A stretch of DNA of 64,000 nt from Indolivaga macrotermitis (GCF_900128985.1 NZ_FQUC01000011.1:93989-157988), one strand, 5' to 3'; shown: positions 1 to 9,269, counted from the stretch's first letter. Numbers and translations are program-made. Notes: generated from the sequence alone by a model not told the origin.

Positions 1-926
1 GATATCCATTGTTCTGTTATTCGTATTTAGTTTGGATCACTTATAAGAATTCGCCTAAGACTTTGGCTACCGCAGTCGGTTGGTTCTTTGTAGCATTTAC
101 AGGAGGTCTTTATGTAGTATCTAATCTGTTCGCATCTTATATGATGCCTATAATCGGAAGCGTAGGATTATTGTGGAGTGCATTGGTTTGGGTATTAGCA
201 GGAGTCCTTATTATTTGCTTTGCCGTGAAAGGAAGCATTCATGGAAACATAGGTGCTAAGGAGCAATTCAAAATACTATTGAGCGGGATAACTATTATCA
301 AGAAGAATCCCCGGGTAGGAGTAGGGGGCTTGGTTCGCCTTATTAACGGAACATCTCAGTTCGCGATGCCTGTCTTTTATCCTTTGTTCCTTGCTCAATA
401 TGGTATCAGTACCGAAGAGTGGCTGCAGATATGGGCACTTGTATTCTTTGTCAACATATTCTTCAATATTATCTGGGGAGTTGTAGGTGATAAAATCGGA
501 TGGGGAAATGCTGTACAGATATTCGGAGGACTGGGCTGTGGATCTATATTACTGCTGATGGCATTTGCACCGCCTTTCTTCGAAGGGAATTTTGTGGCGA
601 TGTTGGTAGTTGGGGCTTTATATGGTGCGCTCATTGCGGGATTTGCTCCGCTCACGGCACTTGTCCCGTCACTCGAACCTACCTACAAAGGAGCAACTAT
701 AACGATGATAAATCTGGGAGCCGGTTTGGCAAGTTTCGTAGGGCCGCTTATCGTGGCAGTAGGTATTGCAAAACTTAAGGCTCAGGGAATACTTATCTGC
801 TTAGCTGTAATGTACTATTTCAGTATTCTGTTGATGAACTATGTGAAGAAACCCGAAACAGAAAGACGCAAGGCAATGAAGGAAGCCGCACTGAGAGGTG
901 AAGCACAACCCGAAGCCGCTGAATAA
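1..926 (+). CDS. MFS transporter, polyol-permease-like (5' end missing)
   Basis: This inner-membrane secondary transporter runs in from the left edge. The frame is open from base 3 and the start codon lies outside the window, so about 110-120 N-terminal residues are probably missing compared with family members of about 425 residues. The visible part has about nine hydrophobic helices, a long cytoplasmic loop after the third, and a short charged C-terminal tail. The stretch TAVGWFFVAFTGGLYVVSN and the order of helices resemble the ribitol/arabinitol (RbtT/DalT) polyol permease branch of MFS. It lies 35 bp before an SDR dehydrogenase, which suggests uptake and oxidation of a polyol. The substrate is inferred; another sugar or sugar acid is possible. 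Confidence 0.75.
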   Translation, partial: YPLFCYSYLVWITYKNSPKTLATAVGWFFVAFTGGLYVVSNLFASYMMPIIGSVGLLWSALVWVLAGVLIICFAVKGSIHGNIGAKEQFKILLSGITIIKKNPRVGVGGLVRLINGTSQFAMPVFYPLFLAQYGISTEEWLQIWALVFFVNIFFNIIWGVVGDKIGWGNAVQIFGGLGCGSILLLMAFAPPFFEGNFVAMLVVGALYGALIAGFAPLTALVPSLEPTYKGATITMINLGAGLASFVGPLIVAVGIAKLKAQGILICLAVMYYFSILLMNYVKKPETERRKAMKEAALRGEAQPEAAE

Positions 927-961
927 ATTAAAAATATAACCATAGATAAAACTATAAGACC

Positions 962-1780
962 ATGGAAAATTTGACAAGAACAAGCACAGAGTTTAAAGGC
1001 AAAACAGTAGTGATAACCGGAGCCGATAGGGGTATCGGAGAGGGTATTGCCGAAAGATTTGCCAAGGATGGAGCCAATGTGGTATTGGCATCGATAGATA
1101 AAAATGTTTTTGGAACAGCACAAAAGATTGCACAAAAGTACAATGTTAAGACATTGCCTGTATTGGTCGATGTGACGAAAGAGGAAGATGTGCAACGTTT
1201 GTACAAGGAAGCAGTAGACGAATTTAAGACAGTTGATATTTCAGTGCAAAATGCGGGTATTATAACTATCGAGCATTTCGATAAAATGACCCGTGCCGAA
1301 TTTGATAAAGTTTTGGCTGTAAATACGACAGGTGTGTGGTTATGTTGCCGCGAAGCAGCTAAGATAATGATCAAGCAAGGGACCGGTGGACGCCTGATCA
1401 ATTCTTCATCGGGACAGGGGCGCAAAGGTTTTATCTATACTCCGCACTATGCGGCCAGTAAGATGGGCGTAATTGGTATCACTCAAAGTTTGGCTTTGGA
1501 GTTTGCTCCTCATAACATCACGGTAAATGCATTCTGCCCGGGTATTATAGTTACCGATATGTGGGATTATAATGACCGTGTATGGGGCGAAATATTGAGC
1601 AACGACAAAAAGAAATATGCCAAAGGTGAATTGATGGCCGAATGGGTCGAAGGTATTCCTATGGGCAGAGCCGGACAACCGGAAGACGTGTCGGGGCTTA
1701 TAGCTTTCCTTGCCTCTAAGGATGCAGCCTATATCACAGGGCAAACAGTTAATATTGATGGTGGTATGTTTTTTTCATAA
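962..1780 (+). CDS. SDR-family NAD(P)-dependent oxidoreductase, probable polyol dehydrogenase
   Basis: A classical short-chain dehydrogenase of 272 residues. The cofactor site TGADRGIG is at residues 19-26, the NAG motif near residue 97, the catalytic serine within Ser148-150, and the YxxxK pair is Tyr163/Lys167. Full family length, no signal peptide, so it acts in the cytoplasm. It follows the MFS transporter after a 35-bp gap and is probably cotranscribed with it. Together with the transporter and the downstream RpiB, a role as ribitol, arabinitol or sorbitol-type dehydrogenase is reasonable, but SDR substrate cannot be read from these motifs. Confidence 0.85.
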   Translation: MENLTRTSTEFKGKTVVITGADRGIGEGIAERFAKDGANVVLASIDKNVFGTAQKIAQKYNVKTLPVLVDVTKEEDVQRLYKEAVDEFKTVDISVQNAGIITIEHFDKMTRAEFDKVLAVNTTGVWLCCREAAKIMIKQGTGGRLINSSSGQGRKGFIYTPHYAASKMGVIGITQSLALEFAPHNITVNAFCPGIIVTDMWDYNDRVWGEILSNDKKKYAKGELMAEWVEGIPMGRAGQPEDVSGLIAFLASKDAAYITGQTVNIDGGMFFS

Positions 1781-1801
1781 TAATGGTTTCATAAGGTCTA
1801 T

Positions 1802-1824
1802 TTGCCGGAGTACTGTTCCGGCAA
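1802..1824 (+). terminator. Hairpin after the SDR gene
   Basis: Arms TTGCCGGA (1802-1809) and TCCGGCAA (1817-1824) form a perfect 8-bp stem with a 7-base loop, 22 bases after the SDR stop. There is no following T run, so it may be an RNA-stabilising or processing hairpin rather than a true intrinsic terminator. Confidence 0.4.
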
Positions 1825-2012
1825 GTAAACCTTGAAAAACAGAAAAACGACACTCATACAATACTATTTTTTTTGAAAGATTAAACATGTATGCAGAATC
1901 TGATACTGTGTATGCTTGTCGGGTAGTTACCCGGAATAATTATACCTAAATAAATTGTAAGTCGGGTTTTAAAACCTAAACCTTATTAATACTAATTTTT
2001 AAAATTAAGATC

Positions 2013-3686
2013 ATGAAAACATTGAAATTAACAATCGGGAAATTTCTAGCAGCGCTCTGTATCTTCCAGTTTTGTACGGGAGGAGTACAAGCACAAACGA
2101 AAAAAGGCGTAGACCGTCCGAAATTGGTGGTTGGTATTGTGGTAGACCAGATGCGTTGGGACTATCTGTATAAATTTAGTGACAGATATACCGACAATGG
2201 CTTTAAAAGACTTGTAGGCGAAGGGTTCTCTTTCGAGAATTGTATGATCGATTATCTGCCTTCATTTACCGCGATAGGTCACAGTACGGTTTATACAGGA
2301 TCGGTTCCGTCTATACATGGTATAGCAGGTAATACCTTTATCGATCAGAGAACAGGGCTTATGAGATACTGCTCGGAAGACCCGAATGTGAAAAGTGTAG
2401 GATCTAATTCGCCTGAAGATAAAGCTGGTAAAATGTCTCCTTTTAATTTGAAGGCTACAACCGTAACGGACGAATTGAAATTAGCAACTAATTTCCAGTC
2501 GAAAGTAGTTGGTGTTGCAATGAAAGACCGTGGCAGTATCCTGCCGGCAGGACACGTTGCCGATGCGGCTTACTGGTTCGACGGTAAATCGGGTAACTGG
2601 ATCACAAGTACATGGTATACCAAAGATCTCCCTCAATGGGTAAAAGATTACAATGCTAAAAAAATGCCGGATAAATATCTGAAGCAAGACTGGAATACAT
2701 TGTTCCCCATCGATACTTATACTTTGAGTGTAAATGATAACAATAACTATGAAGCAGGATTCAAAGGGTTGGATAAGCCTTTATTCCCGATTAAAACTTC
2801 GGAATTGATCGAAAAGAATGGTTATGAGTTGATCGGCGCTACACCTTACGGTAATACTATCTCTCTTGAGATGGCGAAATTAGCTATTGAAAATGAAAAA
2901 ATGGGACAAGGACAGTTTACAGACTTCTTAGCTCTAAGTTTATCGTCACCGGACAAAATCGGTCATAATTTCTCAATTAACTCTATTAAAGTTGAAGATT
3001 GTTATTTACGTCTTGACCGCGAAATTGCCGATTTCTTATCATATCTGGATAAAACAGTTGGTAAAGGCGAATACCTTGTATTCCTTACTGCTGACCATGG
3101 TGGTGGGCATAATGGTAAATTCCTTCAGGATCATAACTTACCGGGTGGATTCTTTATTTTCTGGGAAGAAGATAAAAAGATGAATGCGCACCTTCAGACT
3201 ATCTTCGGATACAACGATCTTGTATTAGGCTTAGGTAACTATCAGGTAAACTTTAACTATAAGAGAATTAAAGAAACCGGAGTTGATATGGAGAAACTGA
3301 AAGCAGAGTCTATTAAGTATCTGAACGGTATCGAAGGTATGAATTATGTAGTTGATATGAACAAAATTTCGGAAGCTACTATACCTGCCAGAATAAAAGA
3401 GATGATCGTTAAAGGATATAATAGGAACCTTTCAGGCGAAATTCAGTTTATCCTCAATCCGGGAGTATATGATTTCGATTATCCCGATCCTCGCTTAGGA
3501 GGCACACACGGAACATGGAGCCCATTTGATACTCATATACCTTTCGTACTTATGGGATGGGGCATCCAGCATGGAAGTTCAAATAAAGAAGTCTACATGA
3601 CAGATATAGCTCCTACAGTGGCAGCATTACTTCACATACAGATGCCAAGTGGTTGTATAGGAAAACCTGCTCTGAATACTAAATAA
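2013..3686 (+). CDS. PafA-like alkaline phosphatase (type I phosphodiesterase/phosphatase superfamily)
   Basis: A 557-residue secreted phosphatase of the alkaline phosphatase superfamily. The signal peptide ends at about residue 28 (VQAQ). The metal and catalytic residues are in place: Asp45 in VVDQMRWDY, catalytic Thr86 in SFTAIGH, the KDRGSILPAGH segment (Lys171, Arg173) that marks PafA-like monoesterases, Asp314/His318, and Asp361/His362 in TADHGGGHN, with a late GGTHGTW histidine. It should release phosphate from esters in the periplasm. It lies just before an OprO/OprP-like porin, and the two may handle phosphorylated substrates or phosphate. PafA enzymes are broad, so the true substrate is unknown. 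Confidence 0.88.
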   Translation: MKTLKLTIGKFLAALCIFQFCTGGVQAQTKKGVDRPKLVVGIVVDQMRWDYLYKFSDRYTDNGFKRLVGEGFSFENCMIDYLPSFTAIGHSTVYTGSVPSIHGIAGNTFIDQRTGLMRYCSEDPNVKSVGSNSPEDKAGKMSPFNLKATTVTDELKLATNFQSKVVGVAMKDRGSILPAGHVADAAYWFDGKSGNWITSTWYTKDLPQWVKDYNAKKMPDKYLKQDWNTLFPIDTYTLSVNDNNNYEAGFKGLDKPLFPIKTSELIEKNGYELIGATPYGNTISLEMAKLAIENEKMGQGQFTDFLALSLSSPDKIGHNFSINSIKVEDCYLRLDREIADFLSYLDKTVGKGEYLVFLTADHGGGHNGKFLQDHNLPGGFFIFWEEDKKMNAHLQTIFGYNDLVLGLGNYQVNFNYKRIKETGVDMEKLKAESIKYLNGIEGMNYVVDMNKISEATIPARIKEMIVKGYNRNLSGEIQFILNPGVYDFDYPDPRLGGTHGTWSPFDTHIPFVLMGWGIQHGSSNKEVYMTDIAPTVAALLHIQMPSGCIGKPALNTK

Positions 3687-3827
3687 AAAGTGTTCGCTGC
3701 CTGATATATGCTTAAAAAATCCTAAGCGGAATAATAGGTTTGGTTTATCGATTTCTGAATATGTTGGGATGTATATGTCAGGCGGTGCCTTTGATTATTA
3801 AGGGATATTTATTAATAAAATCTGATC

Positions 3828-5000
3828 ATGAGTATAAGTAAAAAATTAACCTTGTTAGTGGCTGTAGCTTTATGTTCGACAGTGGTTTCTGCACAAATTG
3901 AGGTGAAAGCAGGAGACGAAACTATAAAGATAACCCCATCAGGACGTGTTTATATGGACGGTGCATTCTATTTGGATGATGAAACGAAAATGGGAAATGG
4001 AACAAATATTCCGGATGTGAGGATTGGATTAAAAGCTGTATACCAGAAATGGGACTTCAAACTCGATATGGGGTATGCCAACAGCAAGGTGAGCCCAAAG
4101 GATATTCATATCCGTTACAACATCGATAAAACTTCTTTTATAAAAGCCGGATATTATGGAGAGCTTTTCGGATACGAAGCTTGGGAGAGTACGGCTTATG
4201 TTAAATTCAACGGAAAGAGTCCCAGTACCGGAGCATTCGAATCGGGACGCCGGATAGGAGTCGTTTACGAACGATGGGGAAAACAATACTGGATGGCTGC
4301 CGGAGTTTATGGCGACGGCGATGCAGTGAATAACACTAAGGAAGGCAACGACGGATATGCTGCAACAGGCCGTTTCTTGTATACACCTTTCAAAGAGCCG
4401 GGAAAAATCTTCCATATCGGAGCATCCGGTACTTTCCGCAAGGCAGATGCTAACGGATATGATGAAGATGGTAAAGAAAGTGCCAGAACTATTTCGTATG
4501 TGGCTTCTCTGGGAAGTACCAGTATAGAAAAAGGGAAACCGGTAAATGCGACTATCTCGGATGCCGATTATCAGGCTAAGTATAATGTCGAACTTTTGGG
4601 TAGTTACGGTCCTGTATTCTTAGTAGCAGAGTATTATCATACTAATGTGGAACGTAAAAATTCTATGCCCGCCTTCAAAGGATCGGGTGCATATGCTCAG
4701 GTTGGCTTTTTGGCGATAGGCGATAATTACAGTTATAATGATATTGACGCCAGATTGAAAACGCCAAAACCAAAATCACTGGAGTTAGTAGCCCGTTATG
4801 ATTATTTGGATTTAAACGATGGCCATGCGCAAATATATGGTGGTACAATGAGTACGTGGGCATTTGCAGTTAACTATTATATAAACAAGCATGTAATTGC
4901 AAAAGTAAACTATTCTCATATGTCTATGGGCAAGAAAAACCCATTTGCAGCAGGCGAGGATGTAAGTGCAATTCAGGGCAGGTTTATGATTGTTTTTTAA
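3828..5000 (+). CDS. Outer-membrane porin, OprO/OprP (phosphate-selective porin) family
   Basis: A 390-residue beta-barrel protein with a signal peptide ending at about residue 22 (VVSAQ). The mature part has alternating amphipathic strands rich in Gly/Tyr and a C-terminal Phe (GRFMIVF), typical of outer-membrane barrels. The repeated pattern of strands and the opening IKITPSGRVYMDGAFYL agree with the OprO/OprP family. It lies 141 bp after the phosphatase, so anion or phosphorylated-sugar diffusion is plausible. Family membership is fairly clear; selectivity for phosphate is not, since many Bacteroidetes members are unassigned. Confidence 0.8.
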   Translation: MSISKKLTLLVAVALCSTVVSAQIEVKAGDETIKITPSGRVYMDGAFYLDDETKMGNGTNIPDVRIGLKAVYQKWDFKLDMGYANSKVSPKDIHIRYNIDKTSFIKAGYYGELFGYEAWESTAYVKFNGKSPSTGAFESGRRIGVVYERWGKQYWMAAGVYGDGDAVNNTKEGNDGYAATGRFLYTPFKEPGKIFHIGASGTFRKADANGYDEDGKESARTISYVASLGSTSIEKGKPVNATISDADYQAKYNVELLGSYGPVFLVAEYYHTNVERKNSMPAFKGSGAYAQVGFLAIGDNYSYNDIDARLKTPKPKSLELVARYDYLDLNDGHAQIYGGTMSTWAFAVNYYINKHVIAKVNYSHMSMGKKNPFAAGEDVSAIQGRFMIVF

Positions 5001-5069
5001 CTGGTATTTAAATATAAGTAAAAGCAAGTATTCGACGATATATTTTTAAAGTGTAACTGCTTATTCTTA

Positions 5070-5107
5070 TTTTACTTACAAAAGCAATAAAAAAGGTCTG
5101 AGACCTT
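5070..5107 (+). repeat. Palindromic motif copy 1 (AAGGTCTGAGACCTT)
   Basis: A perfect 7-bp inverted repeat around one base occupies 5093-5107, preceded by an AT-rich block. Over 5070-5107 it is 36/38 identical to the copy at 11871-11908, with weaker similarity further upstream. It lies between the porin and rpiB, about 125 bases before rpiB. As RNA it could fold as a 6-bp stem with a TGA triloop; as DNA it could be a protein site. Confidence 0.7.
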
Positions 5108-5120
5108 AATTCAATGATGA

Positions 5121-5167
5121 TTATAAGCCGGCAATGGACAATCAGAAAAAAAGTTGCCGGCTTATAA
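5121..5167 (+). promoter_or_regulatory. Perfect 14-bp inverted repeat before rpiB
   Basis: Arms TTATAAGCCGGCAA (5121-5134) and TTGCCGGCTTATAA (5154-5167) match perfectly with a 19-base loop. No T tract follows on either strand, so it does not look like a simple intrinsic terminator. It may be an intercistronic RNA hairpin or a leader element of rpiB. Confidence 0.5.
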
Positions 5168-5231
5168 ATTGAAAAAGAATACAATTGGCTGAAAAAGATG
5201 TTATTGTAATCATTCCTAAAAATAGAAAGTT

Positions 5232-5687
5232 ATGACTCCTTTATTTACTCAACGAGAAAAACCTATAGGTTTAGCCTGCGATCATGCCGGATTTGAACTC
5301 AAACAGTATATCAAAGATATGTTTGATGAACAGGGGCTTAAATACATCGACTTTGGAACACATTCGGGCGAAAGTGTTGACTATCCCGATTTCGGACATC
5401 GGCTGGGAAATGCCATAGATAAGGGTATTTGCGATATGGGTATTGCCGTATGCAGTACCGGTAATGGTTTTAATATGACTTTAAACAGGCATAAAGGAGT
5501 AAGGGCAGCCTTGTGTTGGAATTCGAGAATAGCTTATTATGCGCGAACGCACAATGCAGCCAATGTGTTGACTATTCCGGGAAGTTTTGTATCGGAAGCG
5601 GAGGTTTGTGATATGATTCTGACATTTTTCAACTGTAAGTTCGAAGGAGGGCGGCACGCTCGTAGAGTAGAAAAGATAGTACTATAA
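5232..5687 (+). CDS. rpiB: RpiB/LacA/LacB-family sugar-phosphate isomerase
   Basis: A 151-residue cytoplasmic isomerase of the RpiB/LacAB family, normal length. It shows the ACDHAG motif (Asp17, His18), the anion-hole segment with the catalytic cysteine Cys74 in VCSTGNG, and the THNAANVL segment with His107. RpiB interconverts ribulose 5-phosphate and ribose 5-phosphate; some relatives act on allose or galactose phosphates. At the end of a transporter-dehydrogenase-phosphatase-porin group it could take a pentulose phosphate into the pentose phosphate pathway. A terminator follows at 5753. Confidence 0.87.
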   Translation: MTPLFTQREKPIGLACDHAGFELKQYIKDMFDEQGLKYIDFGTHSGESVDYPDFGHRLGNAIDKGICDMGIAVCSTGNGFNMTLNRHKGVRAALCWNSRIAYYARTHNAANVLTIPGSFVSEAEVCDMILTFFNCKFEGGRHARRVEKIVL

Positions 5688-5752
5688 TATAAAATTCAGG
5701 TAGAGGACAGAGATTACTCTGCATAGTTTGAGGTCTTAGTTTTTATTTAGAC

Positions 5753-5787
5753 AGCGCTGATTTTGTAATGAAGTCAGCGCTCTTTTG
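5753..5787 (+). terminator. Intrinsic terminator after rpiB
   Basis: Arms AGCGCTGA (5753-5760) and TCAGCGCT (5774-5781) form a perfect 8-bp stem, extended by weaker pairs, with a CTTTTGTT tail. It closes the leftmost + strand group and sits just before the 3' end of the convergent GNAT gene. Confidence 0.65.
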
Positions 5788-5806
5788 TTGCTATGTTCAA
5801 AGGGTT

Positions 5807-6310
5807 TCAAACTATTCTCTTGCCTAGTATTTTTAATCCTCTTTCTGTTGTGTCTAATAGTGCAACATTAGGTAGGAGCGCCCATGTTTCGAACCCGAAA
5901 CTATTAAAAAGCTTGAGGCTGGGTTCGTTATGTTCGAAGATAAATCCTAAAAGAGTTTTAATGCCGAATCGGGGAGCAGTATTTATGCAATACCCGAGAA
6001 TCTGTTTGCCCAATCCTTTATTTCTGTATCTTGTATCAATATATATGCTGATCTCTACTGTTGCGTTATATGCCGGACGCCCGTAAAAAGACTGGAAGCT
6101 GGCCCAGCCAATTATTTCAGAATTTCTGTTTTCGATAACCCATAAAGGGCGTCTTTCCGGGGAGTGGTCGTTAAACCACTGTACTTTGCTTTCTACTGAT
6201 ACCGGTTCAGTGTCTGCTGTAACCATCCTGCCGGAGATTGTCGAATTATATATTTCAACTATTTGTGGCAGATCGTTTAAGATTGCATCTCTGTATATAA
6301 GTTCTTCCAT
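5807..6310 (-). CDS. GNAT N-acetyltransferase, phosphinothricin-acetyltransferase-like
   Basis: A 167-residue single-domain GNAT protein. The start MEELIYRDAILNDLPQIVEIYN and the segment WASFQSFYGRPAYNATVEISIYI are typical of the PAT (Pat/YncA) branch, and the acetyl-CoA loop is RNKGLGK near residue 96. It should transfer acetyl from acetyl-CoA to an amine in the cytoplasm; the acceptor could be an amino acid analogue such as phosphinothricin or methionine derivatives. It stands alone, convergent with rpiB and divergent from the gene-free stretch to its right. Confidence 0.85.
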   Translation of the reverse strand: MEELIYRDAILNDLPQIVEIYNSTISGRMVTADTEPVSVESKVQWFNDHSPERRPLWVIENRNSEIIGWASFQSFYGRPAYNATVEISIYIDTRYRNKGLGKQILGYCINTAPRFGIKTLLGFIFEHNEPSLKLFNSFGFETWALLPNVALLDTTERGLKILGKRIV

Positions 6311-6484
6311 TGCGTTGGCAGATGCTACGATTTGTATTTTATTTTAGATGCAAAGGTATCTATAATATTGTCTCTTAATTATAAATCCCTGTTGTTTTTA
6401 TCTATTATATAAATAGAGATCTTTGGTGTATTGAAACTAATAATGAAAAACGAAAAAAGAAGAATAAAAAAAATATTCAAAAAA

Positions 6485-6610
6485 GGTGTCACTTTTGTCA
6501 CCTTTGTCACTTTTTCAAGGCTAATCGATTGGTATAAAGTGAAATGGGGAGGTGACAAAGGTAACACTCATGTGACACTCGAATGTCACCTTTGTTTAGT
6601 TGCCGTCACC
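6485..6610. repeat. GTGACAAAGGTGACA-type hairpin repeat, copy 1
   Basis: The left arm (6485-6510) carries GTGTCAC and GTCACCTTTGTCAC, and the right arm (6551-6578) carries its imperfect reverse complement, GGTGACAAAGGTAACAC then GTGACAC. Further TCACCTTTG and GTCACCTT units follow up to 6610. The same units in the same order occur at 59347-59465. Both copies are intergenic. Function unknown; it looks like a dispersed extragenic palindromic element. Confidence 0.65.
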
Positions 6611-6901
6611 TTTCTATAAAGATTACAACAATAGCAGCAGAAGAAGGAATCTTTTTCGACTACTGATTCGGATTATTGGTAAAAGTTACTGGTTGTATCT
6701 CTGTAAGGTGTTATTATATACAGGTAAAATAATACGTAGAAAAAACATATCTGATACTATTTTGAATTTATATCGTATCTCTACCTGTTTGAAAAGACGG
6801 ATTAAGCACAATTTTTATCCTTGAATTATTGCTGTCAATCGGTGTTTATGAAGTATAATTCTCAGCTTTGAAGAAAAGTATTAGCATGTGATAAAATAGT
6901 A
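6611..6901. other. Gene-free stretch, nothing recognised
   Basis: AT-rich DNA between the hairpin repeat and the GH5 promoter. The only open frame (6600-6824, 74 codons) has a basic, low-complexity product with no recognisable family and overlaps the repeat, so it is not called as a gene. Confidence 0.5.
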
Positions 6902-6933
6902 TTTGTTTTTATTTGCCGATACGGATAATTTTG
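6902..6933 (+). promoter_or_regulatory. Bacteroides-type promoter for the GH5 cluster
   Basis: TTTG at 6902-6905, a 20-base spacer, then TAATTTTG at 6926-6933, matching the -33 TTTG / -7 TAnnTTTG consensus of Bacteroidetes. The start point would be near 6940, giving an mRNA leader of about 155 bases before the GH5 ATG at 7097. Confidence 0.65.
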
Positions 6934-7096
6934 TAATATAACACAAGATCATTAATTAGAGGGTGATTTTGTCGAAGGATAAAGATACTGAAAACGAGCG
7001 AATGATCAACAAGAAATAGAATACGATAAAAACTGTTTGAATGATAGATTCGGGGCTATACAAAGGAGTTGACTTTTTATAAATTTTCTTTTAATT

Positions 7097-8068
7097 ATGA
7101 GATTACGATTGATACCATACCATTACCTTCTACTAATACTCTTTTGTATTAGCCCTACTTTTTGTCTATCACAACAATCTGTGTTTGTCGGCCGGCATAG
7201 GGCATTGTCTGTAAAGGGAACAGCCTTGACCGATTCGCACGGCGATACCGTTGTATTAAAAGGTGTCAGTTTAGGGTGGCACAATTGGTGGCCACGTTTT
7301 TATAATGAAAAAACAATTGATTGGTTAGTAGATGATTTTCAGGTAAATGTGGTTAGAGCCGCAGTTGGTGTTGGGGTAAAAGGAGGTTATCACGATGATC
7401 CGGAACAGGCTTTCCGGTGTCTTTACAATGTTGTTGATGCTGCGATCAAAAATGATGTTTACGTAATAGTAGATTGGCATAGTCATGGCATTTATACTGA
7501 CGATGCTAAAGAGTTCTTTACGAAGGTAGCGACCCGTTATCATGGATATTCTAATATCATATATGAAATCTTTAATGAACCTGTAGATCAGCCTTGGACT
7601 GAAATTAAAGCGTATTCGGAAGAAGTTATCAGTGCTATTCGCAGTATTGATAAGAATAACCTGATATTAGTCGGAACTCCCCATTGGGATCAGGATGTGG
7701 ATATTGCGGCAGACGATCCTATTATTGGCTACGACAATATAATGTACACTCTGCATTTTTATGCAGCTACTCATAAACAGGAACTACGGAAAAAAGCTGA
7801 CTATGCTCTGTCTAAAGGTTTACCTCTATTTGTGTCGGAATGTGCAGGGATGGAAGCTTCCGGTGATGGAAAGGTAGATATCAGGGAATGGCAACGTTGG
7901 CAGGATTGGATGTCAGCCCGGAAAATAAGCTGGGCTGTATGGTCAATCGCTGATAAGAATGAGAGTTGCTCAATGATAGTATCTCCTGCATCACCTGCAT
8001 CTGACTGGCTTGAGTCTGATTTGAAGGAATGGGGACGGATAACGAGAACTACACTACGTAATAAATAG
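7097..8068 (+). CDS. GH5 endoglucanase (cellulase A type, likely subfamily 2)
   Basis: A 323-residue secreted glycoside hydrolase with an N-terminal signal peptide (to about residue 26, CLSQ). The GH5 barrel starts with [17 protein letters not shown]; the acid/base is Glu161 in YEIFNEP and the nucleophile Glu248 in LFVSECAG, with WHSH at about 127-130. These features match GH5_2 endo-beta-1,4-glucanases, which cut cellulose, mixed-linkage glucan or glucomannan. No CBM is attached. It is first in a + strand cluster with GH130, GH3, GH26 and GH127, so glucomannan or beta-glucan breakdown is likely. Subfamily assignment is from pattern memory, not a search. Confidence 0.85.
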   Translation: MRLRLIPYHYLLLILFCISPTFCLSQQSVFVGRHRALSVKGTALTDSHGDTVVLKGVSLGWHNWWPRFYNEKTIDWLVDDFQVNVVRAAVGVGVKGGYHDDPEQAFRCLYNVVDAAIKNDVYVIVDWHSHGIYTDDAKEFFTKVATRYHGYSNIIYEIFNEPVDQPWTEIKAYSEEVISAIRSIDKNNLILVGTPHWDQDVDIAADDPIIGYDNIMYTLHFYAATHKQELRKKADYALSKGLPLFVSECAGMEASGDGKVDIREWQRWQDWMSARKISWAVWSIADKNESCSMIVSPASPASDWLESDLKEWGRITRTTLRNK

Positions 8069-8093
8069 AAATATATCAATAAGAGAAACTAAT

Positions 8094-9269
8094 ATGAACG
8101 AACTATTTAACAGACGCTTGGCGGCAGTTACTGCTGAATATGAGGATTTGGTAAAACGTAAGAATGAGCCTGTATTGCCCGGAAACGGAATATTTGAGAG
8201 ATATAAATATCCGGTACTTACAGCAGCGCATGCACCCGTATTTTGGAGATATGATATGTCTCCCGAAACTAATCCGTATTTTATGGAGAGGTTTGGTATC
8301 AACGGAACATTTAATGCAGGAGCTATTAAATGGCAGGGAAAATACCTGATGGTTGTACGTGTAGAAGGAAACGACCGTAAATCATTTTTTGCGATAGCCG
8401 AAAGTCCCAATGGCATAGATAATTTCAAATTCTGGGACTATCCGATAACTATTCCCGAAACAGAAAATCCTGACGTCAATGTGTATGATATGCGCCTTAC
8501 GGCTCATGAAGATGGTTGGGTGTATGGTGTTTTCTGTTCGGAACGAAAAGATCCTGATGCACCGGCAGGAGATCTTTCTTCGGCAACCGCAGCGGCAGGT
8601 ATTGTGCGCAGTAAGGATTTGAAGAGTTGGGAAAGATTGCCCGATTTGATTTCAAAGAGCCAACAACGCAATGTAGTTCTTCATCCCGAATTTGTAAATG
8701 GTAAGTATGCTCTTTATACCCGCCCTCAAGACGGCTTTATCGATGCCGGTAGCGGTGGTGGTATTGGTTGGGCATTAGTAGATGATATTACCAAGGCCGA
8801 AGTAAAAGAAGAAAGTATAATTAACTCACGCTATTACCATACAATAAAGGAACTGAAAAACGGTGAAGGGCCTCACCCGATTAAGACTTCTAAAGGGTGG
8901 TTGCATTTGGCGCATGGTGTACGTGGCTGTGCTGCCGGTCTGAGATATGTACTGTATCTGTATGTTACAGATCTGGAAAATCCCGGAAAGCTTATAGCTG
9001 AGCCTGCCGGACATGCACTCGCTCCGATAGGCGATGAAAGGGTAGGTGACGTTTCGAATGTATTATTTACCAATGGATGGATTGCCGACGAAGATGGTAC
9101 TGTATACATTTACTATGCTTCATGCGATACTCGTATGCATGTAGCAGTATCTTCGGTAGACCGTCTTTTAGATTATTGTTTCAATACAGCGCCGGACGGA
9201 TACCGTTCAGCAACCTCTGTTCAGACATTGAACGCTTTGATAACAAAGAATCTTGAGATAATGAAGTAA
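8094..9269 (+). CDS. GH130 4-O-beta-D-mannosyl-D-glucose phosphorylase
   Basis: A 391-residue cytoplasmic five-bladed propeller enzyme of GH130. Long matching blocks such as [19 protein letters not shown], the catalytic Asp in that VYDMRL context, and [18 protein letters not shown] are typical of GH130_1. That group phosphorolyses beta-Man-1,4-Glc to mannose 1-phosphate and glucose. In Bacteroides the substrate arises when cellobiose 2-epimerase converts mannobiose; no epimerase gene is visible in this window. It lies 25 bp after GH5 and is probably in the same operon. No signal peptide, as expected for a phosphorylase. Confidence 0.88.
   Translation: MNELFNRRLAAVTAEYEDLVKRKNEPVLPGNGIFERYKYPVLTAAHAPVFWRYDMSPETNPYFMERFGINGTFNAGAIKWQGKYLMVVRVEGNDRKSFFAIAESPNGIDNFKFWDYPITIPETENPDVNVYDMRLTAHEDGWVYGVFCSERKDPDAPAGDLSSATAAAGIVRSKDLKSWERLPDLISKSQQRNVVLHPEFVNGKYALYTRPQDGFIDAGSGGGIGWALVDDITKAEVKEESIINSRYYHTIKELKNGEGPHPIKTSKGWLHLAHGVRGCAAGLRYVLYLYVTDLENPGKLIAEPAGHALAPIGDERVGDVSNVLFTNGWIADEDGTVYIYYASCDTRMHVAVSSVDRLLDYCFNTAPDGYRSATSVQTLNALITKNLEIMK

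Noticed and set aside
6379..6567. Minus-strand ORF with a KVTKVTKVT stretch
   Set aside because: It is the translation of the GTGACAAAGGTGACA repeat units; no start signal or family, and the rest is low-complexity.
6600..6824. 74-codon + strand ORF
   Set aside because: Basic low-complexity product, overlaps the hairpin repeat, no recognisable domain.
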